From positions 2,232,001-2,296,000 of the forward strand of contig NW_025408675.1 of NCBI RefSeq assembly GCF_020360975.1: a stretch of DNA of 64,000 nt, read 5' to 3'. The stretch is from Hirsutella rhossiliensis. Its lineage: Eukaryota > Ascomycota > Sordariomycetes > Hypocreales > Ophiocordycipitaceae. Position 1 is the first letter of the stretch. Each line of letters starts with the position of its first letter. Below the pieces are notes generated by a model. That model was not told where the DNA came from. It was given only the letters and a program-made list of their open reading frames with translations, and made no database searches. Shown one piece after another: positions 35,115 to 47,147 of this stretch. Both the position numbers and the translations under genes were made by a program.

Positions 35115-35558
35115 TTAGAAGAAATTGGTGACCATGTAGGGGCGTACTCCCATTGTCTTTGAATTCCTGTCCGACACCGACACGTAGCTGATCTCGGTCT
35201 CGCCGGGGAAGCGCTCCATCAGGTCGGACCTGTTGACGATGGGCACTCTCCCCTTGAAGTCACCCAGGTCAGGGGTTGAGTCCATAATCTCGCAAGCCCT
35301 CGCGTACGCATTGGAAGTTCTGATCATGTCGGCGGACACAAATGTAGCCTTGGCGGAAAGAGGATCATCGTAAACGTTGACCTTGGTGCTGACACGTCCC
35401 GCGCAGGCGTTCTCGCACATGCTGCAGACGACGAGGTGGAATGTGCTCTTATTCCAAAACGTGTCTATGTTTTTCAGCGGGCTTGGGTCGTTGGCGAGGA
35501 TCATCCTGTTGCACGAGATGCAGACGATTGCCCTGACAGTGTAGGTGTTTGTCTCCAT
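35115..35558 (-). CDS. Hypothetical protein with two CxxC motifs
   Basis: An uninterrupted minus-strand frame of 147 codons with balanced amino-acid use and an isolated position (no competing long frame on the other strand). CISC (residues ~13-16) and CSMC (~46-49) followed by ENAC could form a zinc-ribbon. There is no signal peptide or membrane segment. I do not recognise the family; a small nuclear or regulatory protein is possible. It lies 1.7 kb from the Helitron remnant and could be a passenger or a host gene. Confidence 0.5.
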   Translation of the reverse strand: METNTYTVRAIVCISCNRMILANDPSPLKNIDTFWNKSTFHLVVCSMCENACAGRVSTKVNVYDDPLSAKATFVSADMIRTSNAYARACEIMDSTPDLGDFKGRVPIVNRSDLMERFPGETEISYVSVSDRNSKTMGVRPYMVTNFF

Positions 35559-37271
35559 GGCGGCGATATTGTGCCCACCGACAATGAGTAGTCAGTACTG
35601 TAGGCCGTAGGTGGACAGGTGTTGCGGATGATGATCATGACTCTGGGGGAGTAGCAGCTACTTATAACTGGCTTGAATGCTGAGGACTTGATGGCTTAGA
35701 TCTAGGAATTTGTAATCGCTAGAGTTGTCTCACTCAGCCGTGTTGATGTGTTCTGAACCATGCAGCCGCAATACGACGGTGTTACTCTCCTGTTGGAGGG
35801 CACTGACGGCCAGAGTTGAGGAATGAGGACGAAAGAAAACCTGGTTGAAGGGAAGGACATGGGAGACGCGTTGGTTGCGAAACGCGATATGATGAGGCGT
35901 TTAATATCTCAATTTGTACCCCCACTGTAGCAGCAATAGTTGAAACTTTTGCAACGCGAAGGAACGGCAAGCAATTCAATAGCGCCTCGTTTGAGATGTA
36001 ATTCGGTTACCACGTTGCGCGACAAACGCCAAGATCGCCGCCGCCATCCATTGTGTCTCAGGGGCGTTCAGCAGCCCGTCAAGCCCCCCTCGGGTGAAGA
36101 ATCTGTGATACCACTATTACTCCGATTATGAAAGAAACTAGAAGACTAATTGTATTCAGAGCATACCGTCTCTTTTTCAGCAAGACGGACCTTAATGTTT
36201 AATTCATCTTCTAAATCAACCCTTTGCCCGGCAAGCCCGCGCCGAACTGCCGTGTTCGTATCGCCATTAAGGGCCACTTATTTCGACTCGGCTAGACGCT
36301 CCAGCTCGTGGCATTGAGATTCTTATACCCGGCAAATCCGCAATCGTGGGAGTGACACTAGTTCGCGTGGTTGGGTGCCGGATGCCGCTTTAACTCTCGC
36401 CAGGTACAGGGCGGCGAGCTGCACGCTATACGAGGTATCAAAGGCAACAGTATCGCCTTTGTTACCGGCTGGCGAGTAATATCCAAGGCTGTTCAGCGGC
36501 ATACGAAGCAGTGTGCGTAGAAAGGGGCATGCGATGCCAACAGACGCACGCCGGCTGAGAACAGCTGAGCATGCCCAACGCCATGGCGATGCTGGGCGGT
36601 CGCTTTCCAGTAATTGAAGAAGTGAGCCACTCCAATCCACGAAGGGGACTGAATGGGGATGAGTGTGGACTGTGGAGGCGACGAATAGGATATTCGGATG
36701 TAAGAATGCGGGACCTTTGCTCCTTTCCATAACATGAACGAGAGGAAGGCTCGCCAGCCGCGGCTCGCGCAAAGAAGCCTTTCGGAACGAAATTTGGCGA
36801 CAAGAGAACCGGAGAAGAGTTGGCTACAGAAGAGAGAGAGAGAGTTGGCGACAGTATAGGAGACAGGAAGAAGAGTGAGGTCGAGATACGAGACACGGCG
36901 AGAGACGTAGAGCATTATCGTGAGTGAAACCGAGACAGAGCGTCGGGGAGGCAGGCTAGGCCGCTGGAGGGAGATTTTGTTTAAAAGGCGCAAACTCAAA
37001 GGGCGTGGAGAGACGGCAGGGTTGAAGAGAGATGTGAGTGGGTAATGCATGTCTGGGCGAGTGGAAGGCTCGGAAAATTTACATGTGCTACCGGTATAAG
37101 TCGTAGGTATAAACAGAATAAGGAGTATATTGGGGAAGTTTTGACTTGATCGTCTTCATGAAAAGGAGAACAAGAAGAGAAGAGAATGTGCTATTCGAGC
37201 CTTTGGCAGTTGATTTTGAGGATGATGAGACATGTTGTCATGTTGTATTGTTTCGTTTGAAGCTTTAAAGT
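35559..37271. other. Region left of the Helitron companion gene
   Basis: Minus frames at 36323-37050 overlap one another in three phases and are Ser/Leu/Arg-rich without domains. A GA-rich run (AGAGAGAGAGAG near 36830-36843) is present. The left Helitron end may lie here, but no TC-start can be singled out. Confidence 0.4.
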
Positions 37272-38690
37272 TTAGAGAATATTCTTGGGCGGACGTCGGG
37301 CGCGCAGTGGTCGGGAAGATATCGACGCGGGAGGTCTGATAGAGCCAGAGGCGGATGTGTCTTGGTGATTGACCTGTTCGGTGTCCGTCTCTGACTCTGC
37401 GGGGTCTTCCGGGGACAGAAAGGAGGAGGTATCGGATTTGGGAGTCTTGACCGTCACAGTCGGTGATTATGGTGGAAGTTTCGGGAGAAAGTCGCGGTCT
37501 CTTGGTTGGGGTTTGGTAGGGATCGGGCATTGACCGACTTGATGCCAGCATAAGAGATCGACTGGGCCAGAAGCATGCGGCGTGGGGAGGCGGGGCTTTG
37601 GGCGGCCTTGGGTTTCTTCGTAGAGGTAAACCTGGCCAACGCAACGCTATAGTCCGAGGATTGCCGACCGCGCTCTTGGGTGTCGTCGGCAGTAGTTGTG
37701 TTGCAGAAGCCTGGTCGGACATGGCCTTGTCGTGGAAAGTCCACGTGTCGGGGACGACGATGAAGATATAGTCTTGGTCGAAAGCCGGGGCATGTTTCAT
37801 GATCTGGTGATCCAGTAAGCCGGCGATTTTGCCCGTACAGGTGAAGAGAGCGTTCGACTGGAACTGGCTGTCGCGCCTCTCGGTCATCTTCTTGCATAGG
37901 GAGGTCCAAGGATTAGCGTGAATGGGGAAGATGACGAAAACTTGGAAGGGCTGAAAGCCCTTGAAGGGGGTTGCCGGGAATCCCAGGACAAATAAAGGTG
38001 GAGAGCTGGACAAAGCCGCAGCAGCTCAGCTGGGTGTCGTCAAGGGCCGCAGCCGAGTTTCCATGCAGGAGGTCGCGGCCGGAGCCGATGACAGGTCCCG
38101 TGAAGGAGACAATGGGTTGTATCGTTGGGAAAGTATCCACCGAGCTGAGGTGCGAGTGACAATTCTATGGATATCGTCAGGAGGGCAGTGGCGACAGAGA
38201 GATTTGGAGCATAGACTCACGGTTGGTAGCTGTGATCGCGGACTATAAGCGCGGGGACGGTGTATTCTGTGATGTTATCATCGTCCGACTCAAGCCATCA
38301 CGTCGCTCGATTTCCCGTCAGGGCAAAGGGATGAACACGGCCGACCATGAAGAACCATTGCTCGGTCCATTCCGAGGAGATTATCTGTTGGTTGTATATG
38401 GAAATATTAAGGCTGAAGAAGATGCAGGTCGATGGATTGCCAGTATCTGACCGGATTGCTGCATACCCGGAGTCGACAGCCATGAGGGCGTGGGAAGGAA
38501 GACCCTCGCTAGGGTTTCTGCGTTGAGCCCTTTGACACGATGCTCATTCTGGTAGGCGAACCTAGACGGGCAGCCGGGCTGGACAAAGGCCATCATGGAC
38601 ATGTCGGCGCCAGCATTTTTCTGGCTGTCAAGAGGTTGCCGCGGGAGGACGAGGTATCGACGTTGAGCTGGGAGGCCGACATCGTGAGAA
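37272..38690 (-). pseudogene. Helitron companion gene, OB-fold-like, frame-broken
   Basis: Coding-like protein blocks run along the minus strand in alternating frames. A start region near 38684 (MSASQLNVDTSSSRG) leads into NAGADMSMMAFVQPGCPSRF and a block ending at STPGMQQSGQILAIHRPASS. Next come IVSFTGPVIGSGRDLLHGNS, FQPFQVFVIFPIHANPWTSL and ALFTCTGKIAGLLDHQIMKH followed by DYIFIVVPDTWTF. The tail is acidic and then basic, ending SSRPLRARRPPKNIL at 37272. The strand-turn pattern (FTCTGKIAG...DYIFIVVPDTWTF) resembles OB-fold ssDNA-binding domains, as in RPA-like proteins carried by some plant Helitrons; this is inference from pattern, not a recognised family match. Some frame changes may be introns, but at least one near 38630 is a plain indel. 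It is divergent to RepHel. Confidence 0.55.
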
Positions 38691-39399
38691 CATGGCAGAT
38701 GTAGTCACCGTGGAAGTGTAAATGAGGGGTTACGCAGAGTGGAGGTGGGCATCCTATAAAGCAGGTTTTCTTGCTGCTCGAAAGAGGGCTCGCGGCTAGG
38801 GTCGGGGAGACTTAAGAGTCAGAGAATGCTACCTAGGTGATAGATTAGAAGCGGGGGTATGCGGGAATGAGCTGGCGAGGTTCTTGAACAGTCTCGACCA
38901 TCTGGTTCTATGGTCGTGAGTGAAGTAGGGAGCCGGGGGTTGGAAGTTGAGTAGGGGTGATGGCTATGTCGCGAGAAGTTGGAGGTCGGCGAACGGTAAG
39001 GTTAGTGTGGGTAAGTCTGCGGAGAAAGAAAGTCCAGCAGTACCCTTCGGTGTCATCGTTGCATGGAGTAGATAGCAAAGGCGACAATAACGAATGAGAG
39101 TGAAGGAAAGAAAGAGGTTATGGTAGTATTGCAGGGGTCCCTTTTTGACGGTCGTCGGTAGTTGGATGGGCATTGCGTGCGGCTGAGCGAGGCGGGTGCC
39201 GACCGTGTCGAGTCCACTATTGGGACACGGTGAAGTCGGATATAGGGGACGAGCTGAGGAGGAGGATGCGAGTTGGTCACGAGAACTCTCCAAGAGGGTT
39301 TGCAAGTCGAGACTCCGGTGGCTAGCGACTACAAGAGGACAGGCAGGGGGATCCTGGCTGTCGCTTTAGCATGAAGGCCGTTGATGCGACGTTGGTGGT

Positions 39400-39520
39400 G
39401 GCGAGGGAGCAAACCTAGCCGGGTAGTCCGGTTGCACGAGGGACACCGTGGACATGTTATCGCCGGCAGCCTTTTGGCTGTTGCTCGACGAGGTGGAGTG
39501 GCAGATATTGATGGAGCAAC
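39400..39520 (-). pseudogene. Second copy of the companion gene's N-terminal part
   Basis: The minus-strand string QKAAGDNMSTVSLVQPDYPA parallels QKNAGADMSMMAFVQPGCPS of the companion gene about 840 nt away, including the Ser-rich lead-in. It is followed by unrelated sequence and a stop at 39366. It is therefore a partial duplicate or the N-terminal exon of a second, lost companion gene. Confidence 0.5.
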
Positions 39521-40031
39521 TGATGCGCAAGGTGGGTGGGACGGCGTTGGAAGGGCCGGAGAGTATGGTTGGAAGTGTGCGGCGGGCGGTTGGCGCGGCC
39601 ACCCCCATGTGCCGGAGGTCGGCAGTAGCCAGGGATTGGCTGGAGTGCGCAAAAGAGAGCACGGCGATGGAAGGGCCGCCTTTGGCAAAGCTGGGGTAGC
39701 AGGTCGCACGTGGAGACCAGCCGAGGGTCGGGACGGTGGACGCACATAGGGAGGGTAAATGGGGGATTACAAAGGGGTAGTAGTATTGCATCGCTTCGGT
39801 ACCATAGGCAAGCATTATAAGGGAAGAAATGCCACGGCCATGAGAGTAGTGATCGTTAGGAAGCTTCCACTCGGAAAGAAATAGTGTACGCCAAGAAGCG
39901 AGATTATCCAAGTGGAAGTGCTCCGGAGCCAAAACTTTCTAGCCTGTTGCCAATCCACGCTAGTCGACGTCGAGGAGGCAGTAGCATGGCGGACAGTCCT
40001 GCAGGGAAGCTAGGCGAGGCGGCCGCTCACC

Positions 40032-43000
40032 GTGGAGCCTGTTCGTTGTCAGTCGAGGATGGAGAAGAGGGTAGGAACGGGGGAGTGCCTGTTTCGGGGT
40101 GCGGAGATGATACAGGGCAACTCCGAGAAGGGGCACGGAGCATGGGAGACAAGGTTGGGGCGGTTCGGGAGATACAGATCAGTGGCGAATGAAGCATTAA
40201 CGTTCCGGCTGATTCAGCCTAAGCAGTCTGCGGTCGAAGAAACCGCATGGAGAAAGCATGCAGGGGCGATCGCAAAGTCACTGCCGAGAAGACCGCCGCG
40301 AGGCGGTTTGCGGTCAAGCAGAGCACGGAAGTCCTGTAATTTGGTCAGCAGCGGAAATTCCGCGCAACGTCAGTCACCGAGTCCGCTTCCGAGGTTCGTG
40401 TTGCCTACAGAACGTGGAGACCAGGGGGCAGTGGGCTCTGACAGTCCGCCCCTTCATCGGCCGTTTTTGCCCCAGGAGAGGGGTCCTGAAGGTGACGGGC
40501 AGGGAGATAAGGCGGCGACCGGCGGTGTCCCGGGTGTTCGTTCGGAAAGGGGACCGACGCTCCGACCTATCCAGCCCAAGGATACGACTTTCCAAGACCT
40601 AAGACGAACGGCGCAATTTGCAGCATCGATTGCATGGGGTTTGCCCAAGCTCCGTCGGGGACCGGTTCGGCGGCCAAGGGCACAGGTGGGTGTGGACGAT
40701 GGCGCAGCAGAGGCAGCGGACGGCTCGCTGCGCGGACAGAGGCAGTCCCGGAGGCGGGAGAAGAGAGCCCGTCTTCCTAGCCGGGATGGGCGCCCGATAA
40801 AACAGGTCCGAAGTGGAATCGGAAGGCATAGGAGACGGGAGCTGCAGGCCGAAGACCTGGCGAGTGTGCTGCGCTTTTTGGAGGAAGACTTTGCCTTGAA
40901 GGAGAGATTGTCTAACGATCAGACGTGGTGCACGCCAATACCGCTCGAGAGGAAGGTGTCGACGGTGCGAGACTTCTATCAGGCGTTCCACGATGCGAGC
41001 ACGTTGCCGATACGGACCTGCATGGTGTGCTACCGCAAGTGTACGAGAGGAGAGTTGAGGGAGATTACATGGGATCATTGGCTGTCAAGTTGCGTACCAA
41101 AGGGCGGCCGCTCACCATTTTCATGCCGGAGTTGCTTTCCTGAGGGCGAGTCCGTGTCGGTGTGCGCCGAGTGTGGCCGATGCCTGGCGCGCAGGAGCCT
41201 GTCGCCGGCGATCCACCTTCACAGTCGCCTTGGCTGCGAGCACATGTTCCCGATGAGCTCAAGGGACTGACGCCGGTCGAAGAGAAGCTCATCTCGCTGA
41301 ACTCATGTTACGGGTTTGTCACGAGATATAGCATTCCGGGCGGGCAGAGACAGAGCGTGAAGTATCCGAGGCATGTCAGGGCCACATCACAGTGTTTCCG
41401 AACAATGTGCAGGAGCTGGCCACCAAAGTGCTCCCGCACCCTTTTGCAAGCACTGGACGAGATCCACATCTCGTGGCAGGGCGCGGAGAAGCCGGCACCG
41501 AGCGACCTGTCGAGTCTCTTGTCGGTGAGGCGGCGGGTGGTCGAGAGGGCCCTTGTCTGGCTGAAGCGGAACAACCCCCACTACGCCGAGATCGAGATCG
41601 ACGCGGCGGAGATGGAGAGCTGGGGAGACTCGATACACGGGGTACCGTCGTCGGTGTGCGATCGTATGGAGCGGAACGAGCCGTCTGGGTGGGAGAAAGC
41701 GCGGACGGCGCACGTTGTGCCGCCCACGGAACGCGCCGTGGACGAGGAGGGGCCGGTGGAGATCGAGGAGCTCTTCGCCCTGCTCAACCAAGGACAAGAA
41801 GCCGGCGGCCAGGGTGAAGGTCACGGGCCCAACGGAGAAGGCGCGGTTCGCGATGGAAGTGACGCCTGCCCCGACCAGAACGTTCCAGCGATCAACGAGG
41901 TGACGTCTTCTGGCATGTTCGCGCTCGACGGACCGCCAGACGTCGCGGACGTGGAGAAGCTGCAGTTTGCCTGTGACGCTGTTGGTGAAGGTGCCGACGA
42001 CGGCCGTGCGGGCCCGAGAGCGTGGGTCGGGTCCCTAGCCGGGGGGGTTCGGGGGCGTGGCGACGGTGGTTGTGAGCCATACATCCGGGTTTCGCGGGGG
42101 GGTGAGTTTACCGATTCCTTTGAGGCGTCCTTCTTTGCCAGGACGTTCCCGACCCTGTTCCCATTTGGCGTTGGGGACCAAGGCTGGTTGAAGAGACCAT
42201 GGTCGACGCGGGAAGGTCACGGCCAACTTGCGAGGCAGGGCTGTCGAGGCAGAGGCGGCCGCGGAGACCCCGTATCGTCTCGAAGCTTGAACCTTCAGGC
42301 GTGGGCCGAGATCGTGCTCCGGCGCCATGGTGGTCGATTTGCACTGCACCACATCTTCGCATTTCTCGTCTTCAACATGGGGTGCGGTCGAGGAACCGCC
42401 GGGTCAGCATGTTGAGTGTGGGAGGAAGAACTTCCGCAAGGTAGAGCGCATCGTGCGTTCGATGACCACAGAAAGGCTAGCGGCGGCGAGGGTCGAGTTG
42501 GAGAGCTCGGGTAAGACGACCGATGGTGACGTGAAGGAGCTTCTCAGGAGCCTCTCGCTTTACGGCCACCGGCAGCCCATGTCGAGAGGTCCGTCTCAAT
42601 ATGCGGCGGAAAATCCAGTCGCTCATCGTCGGATATGGCGTGCCGGCCATCTGGTTCACCATCAACCCGAACGACATTACGAACCCGGTGAAGCTGCGAC
42701 TGGCGGCATACCGCACACGCGATCCCGACGCGGCCGAGGAGTTCTTAGAAGGCCTTGGGGATGCGTATAAGCGGGCACGGCTGGCGATATCGGATCCCAT
42801 GAGCTCGGCCGTGTTCTTCCACCGCGAGATGAAGCTGTTCTTCGATCATTACGTGAAGGTCGGTGAAGAGTCGGTATTCGGGCGCATCGGCAAGTACTAT
42901 GGCGCCGTGGAGACGAACGAACGAGGGGCGCTTCATGTTCACGGCTTGCTCTGGCTGCACGGGAACGCGCATCTCAGCTCGATGCTTGCCGACATCCACG

Positions 43001-46000
43001 GGGAGGATCAGGCGGCGTATCGCGAGCGAATCGTCCGATACATCGATAGCGTCTTCTCAGAGGTAAGAATGCCTACCTAAGATGTGCCACCGGGAGCCTG
43101 AAGTACTCTTCTGATGGCCAAGTGGGGCCGGGTTGACGTGCAAGGCAGGATCTGGACCAGGAAAGTTTTTGCGCCGTGCAAGCGGAGCGATCTGTGACGG
43201 GCGGTATTGGTTCCCTGCTGGACAACGCCGCGCAGTTCTCGGCCGCGTTTATCGAGGAGGCCAACTTCTGTGCCGGCGCGACGCAGGTGCACACGCATAG
43301 CCCGACCTGTGTGAAGTATTCCTTGGGCAAAGGAGGGCGGAAAGGGACCTCTGCCGGTTCAAGGCGCCATGGAGGTTAGTCGACAAGACCGCCCTCACGG
43401 CAGACGGGGTGCTGCAGATCCGGAGGACACACAGCATGGTCAATCGATGGAACGAGGCTATTGCTGTCGGGCTCCGGCACAACCATGATATTTCCTTCAT
43501 TGCGACGCAGCGCAAGACAATGGCCCTCATCTATTATGTCACGAACTACGCGACCAAGGTGGAGGACCCGGTGTGGAAGCGTGTGGCGGCCGCGGCCGAG
43601 CTCCTGGCCGCCTCAACAGGTGATGGCACGGCAAACGGAGGGCGGGACGGTGGCGGAGACGCTGCCACCGATGACCCTGTCAAGGGAACAGGACGCGACA
43701 GTTCCTGATGAGAGTGGCGAACCGCGTGTTCACGGAGCGTCCGCTATCACAGGTCGAGGTCGTCGCTCACCTTCTCGGATATCCGGCCGAGTTCACCGAC
43801 AGCAGCGCGTGGGCGTACCTGAACTGTTCTCTGCTGTACTGGGAAGTCTTTCGGCGATGGCGGCATCTCCGAGAAGCCAGTGGCGCTGCGGCTACGGATG
43901 ACACCTTGGATGAGTCGGTCGTCGTCGAAGAAGAAGGCCTGAGAATCTCCCACGTCGAGGCGTACCAGCACCGGGAGAGCTGCTGAAAGGCCTATGCCTG
44001 TATGACTACATATCGATCGTCAGACTGAAACGCATCGGCAACGACGAGAGCTGGGCGGCTTGGGGGGAGATGTCTTTCGAGGATGGATGGGCGCCGGGAC
44101 GACGCTGGGTTCAGGTGCTCAGGCGGCCGGGCAAGCACGCTACCGTCTGCCTCGACGGCTACCTGAGCAAGGACTTCACCTACGATGACGAGTCGTGCTA
44201 CCGGAGGTGTGTATGGCAACTGCTCTGTCAGCGGGCATTATCGGAGAGGCTAACCCACCCCCTGAAGGGCAGCCGTGCAGCATCTTGCGCTGTTCGTGCC
44301 GTGGGAGTCCTTCCTGGGCGAAGGAACAGGTGAGATCAACAGCATCTGGGCGCGGGCTCGAGACGCTATGGTCCCGAGAATATCATGTCTGGTCGACAAC
44401 GTGCAGCTGCTTCGACGATCCGCCGAAGACGCAAAACGCGACGCCAAGCAATGGGCAGCCTCGTCCGGCGATGGCGACCCGACGGTCGCACACGTCGAGG
44501 AGGGTGGAGCAGGCGAGGCGGGCGCGGAGTCTGCAGCGACATATCAGCCCAACAGCATCGGAGACGCAACGCGGCTCATCGACGTCGTCCGAGGTGCAGT
44601 GGAGCGAATCAGGTGACGGCCAAGTCGCCGGAGCTCATGGCAATGATACAGCAGCTCTGTCGGTTTCAGCAATCGGCGCTGCGCTCGACGGCCGAGCTCG
44701 AGGCCACGGCGCTGATCGAACGAGGGAGAGGCGGTTAAGCATGCCAGGGCGGGTATTTTCCGGGGCCGCACTACCGCCGCAGGATCAGGTCAAGGCTATC
44801 AAGTCGCAGCAGGTAAGTGCCTCGAAGGAGAGGAGAGGATGATCCAGGGATACAAAGCACGCCCGCCGCCTGGGAAAGCGATCGCCGCGCAGCGTTGCGA
44901 AGGGTGATGACCGGTTTCGGGGAGGACGAGGTCGAAATGACGATGGCCGACTCCGACGAGACCGCTATCGACGCAGGGGCGGGAATGGACGTTCAGTTTG
45001 GCCCATCAACCTCCTTCCTCGCGGCGGGCAAGGTGTTGGCAACACGGCTGACGCTGAACAAGAGGCAGTCCATCGCTTTTCTGATAATATGCCGCCAGCT
45101 CGATTTGATGCAGCAGACCGACGGGGCGATGCCTGCCAGCTGCGCCAGTTCGTCGGTGGCGAGGGCGGTACCGGCAAGTCGCGAATCATCGAGGCACTCG
45201 TCGAGCTGTTCAGTAAAAGAGCCTTTCGAATCGTCTGCTGATCACGGCGACGTCGGGGACTGCGGCGGCGCGGATCAACGGCATCACGATCCACTCCGCC
45301 TGCGGGTTCACTAAAGACCAAGGGGCGGGGCGCGAACATGGTCAAAGACCTTGACGGGTGCGGCTGCCGAAACAGGCGGAGCGGTTCATCCACGGCCAGT
45401 CTCGAATGGATTGGCAGGAGAAGGATGTGCTCGTCATCGACGAGGTGAGCATGCTCGGGGCGCGGACGCTGCACGCCGTGAACGAGCGGCTTCGCCGGCT
45501 TCGCGGATCGCGGCAAGATTTCGGGGATCCCATCGTCCTCTTCTGCGGAGATTTTCAGCAGTTCCGGCCGGTCCAAGAGAGGTCGATCGTCCTGCCTAGC
45601 GCGGCCATCTCGTGGGACGTAGACAACTCGTTCAAGGCCGAGCAGCGTCACCAGCACGACAAAGCGCACGCACTGTGGAAGAGGTTCACGACGGTCGTCA
45701 TGCTGGACGAGCAGATGCGCGCCGCCGGCGACCCGGAGCTGCAGAGGCTGCTGAAGCGGATCCGTCTAGGCGTGCAGGATCGGACGGATCTAAACCTCCT
45801 CAACTCAAGGTGCTACCGGGAGGAAGGCGGATCCCTTGGGAGACGGGCATCACCGTGGTGACGCCGCTCAATAGGAATCGGTGGAACCTGAACATGGAGG
45901 CGAGCCTGGCGTTCCGGGTCCAGCAGCGGTCGACGATGCGCATTTTCATCTCCGAGCACAAGTGGAAGGAGGAGCTGCCGACGGAGGAAGAGGCGATCAT

Positions 46001-46699
46001 GATACTCAACCAGGGCGACGATAGCGCGATCCCGGTGCCGGCCGTCTTCATGTTCGTGGCCGGGATGCCCATCGTCGTGAACCACAACACCCACCAGGGG
46101 CTGAAGCTAGTGAACGGCGCGAGCTACTCGGCGGTGGAGGTCATTGTCGACAAGGCGTACCCGGGGCATCGGATCTCGGCCGATATGACGATCCACTTCG
46201 GGCCGCCGGCGGGGATCATTCTCGAATCGGAGACGACGAGATATCTCCACTTCGTCGGGATGCCGCCGGGCACGATCTTGTTGACACCCATGACCGTTAA
46301 GATACAGTGCCAGCGAAAAAGGCCGTGGCAACGCAACGACGTCAGCCGAAAGGGTTTGCCGTGCGCAGCAGCGTTCGCGTGCACGGACTACAAGGTGCAG
46401 GGCAAAACGCTGGAGCGCGTGGCCCTCGAGCTGCGAGGACACGGACGACGAAGATGGATGGAACGGTGGTGCCCTCGCAGTGCGACCCGTACGGCCTGTA
46501 CGTGCAGCTATCGCGCTGCCGAACTCTAGACGGCATCATGCTCGTGTCCAAGGTGCGGGACAGAGACTTGGTGGGCAACCGGGTCCCCGAGGAGATGACT
46601 GCCGCACAGGCCAGGCTCGAGGTACTGAGCGAGAGGACCGTTGAGGAGGCGTTGCGCTGGCTGGACGGTGATGCTGAAGAGTCAAGGCGGCCGCGCTAG
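40032..46699 (+). pseudogene. Helitron RepHel replicase/helicase, inactivated by many frame changes
   Basis: Rolling-circle replicase-helicase in pieces. Order: an N-terminal zinc-finger-like region (CMVCYRKC, CRSC, CAECGRC, 41020-41190), then DELKGLTPVEEKLISLNSCY. The Helitron_like_N Rep domain (42601-43080) contains WFTINPNDITNPVKLRLAAY, the two-histidine motif ALHVHGLLWLHG near 42930, and tyrosines in YRERIVRYIDS that may be catalytic. Middle segments include RRTHSMVNRWNEAIAVGLRH. The Pif1-like helicase has Walker A GGEGGTGKS near 45155-45180, Walker B VLVIDEVSML near 45426-45455, CGDFQQFRPV, and a C-terminal DYKVQGKTLERVALEL and QLSRCRTLDGI. The reading frame changes at least eight times (for example near 41245, 41385, 42240, 42380 and 45200), so the copy cannot move by itself. 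The family is certain; the exact start is not. Confidence 0.92.
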
Positions 46700-47147
46700 G
46701 TGACGCGATGAAGAGTTCGGCAGGCGGGAAGAGTCGGCAGGCGGCAGACAGGGTGGGAGGCGCCTAGTGGTGGGATAAGGCACGCGAAAAGGCAACAGAA
46801 GCCGGGGGAAGGGCAGCGACCAACGAGGAGGGAGGCAAGGAGGGACCAATCACAAGGGACCAATCAAGGGGCGGAGAACTTTTGGGGGGAGAGGGCGGGG
46901 TCTGCGGGGCACGTTAGAAGGCCTTTCGTTCCTCAAGGCATGTACACAACATGATCCTTGGTAGACACCTCGTCTCTCAGTGGTTCAACTCATGACCGGC
47001 TTGTCTACCTTTCCTGCAGCCGCTATTGGTGCTCAACCCCGCTGGGATGCAGCTTCTCTGCAGCAGCCTGTCTGCAGCTAGATGTAATCCTATCAACCCA
47101 TCCCTCCTCAATACCAGGCGTGCGACTGTTTCTCTCGCATCGCCAGC
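46700..47147. other. Helitron 3' side and NACHT promoter
   Basis: G-rich sequence after the RepHel stop gives way at about 46920 to sequence of ordinary composition leading to the NACHT start. The receptor's promoter is therefore at most a few hundred bases long or is partly supplied by the Helitron. Confidence 0.5.

Larger units (their letters stand above)
37272..46940 (+). mobile_element. Helitron remnant (rolling-circle transposon), ends not resolved
   Basis: The element is defined by a RepHel-type gene on the plus strand and a divergent companion gene on the minus strand; true ends are unknown. Downstream of the RepHel stop the DNA is G-rich, with a direct repeat AGGGACCAATCA at about 46853-46880. 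A possible terminus is near the CACGTTAG at 46910-46918, but a clean hairpin plus CTRR end could not be identified. Unlike the AT-rich repeats elsewhere in the window, this element is GC-rich and decays through small indels instead of C-to-T changes. Confidence 0.75.

Noticed and set aside
36323..37050. Three overlapping minus frames
   Set aside because: Mutually overlapping, low complexity, no domain; may be transposon non-coding DNA.
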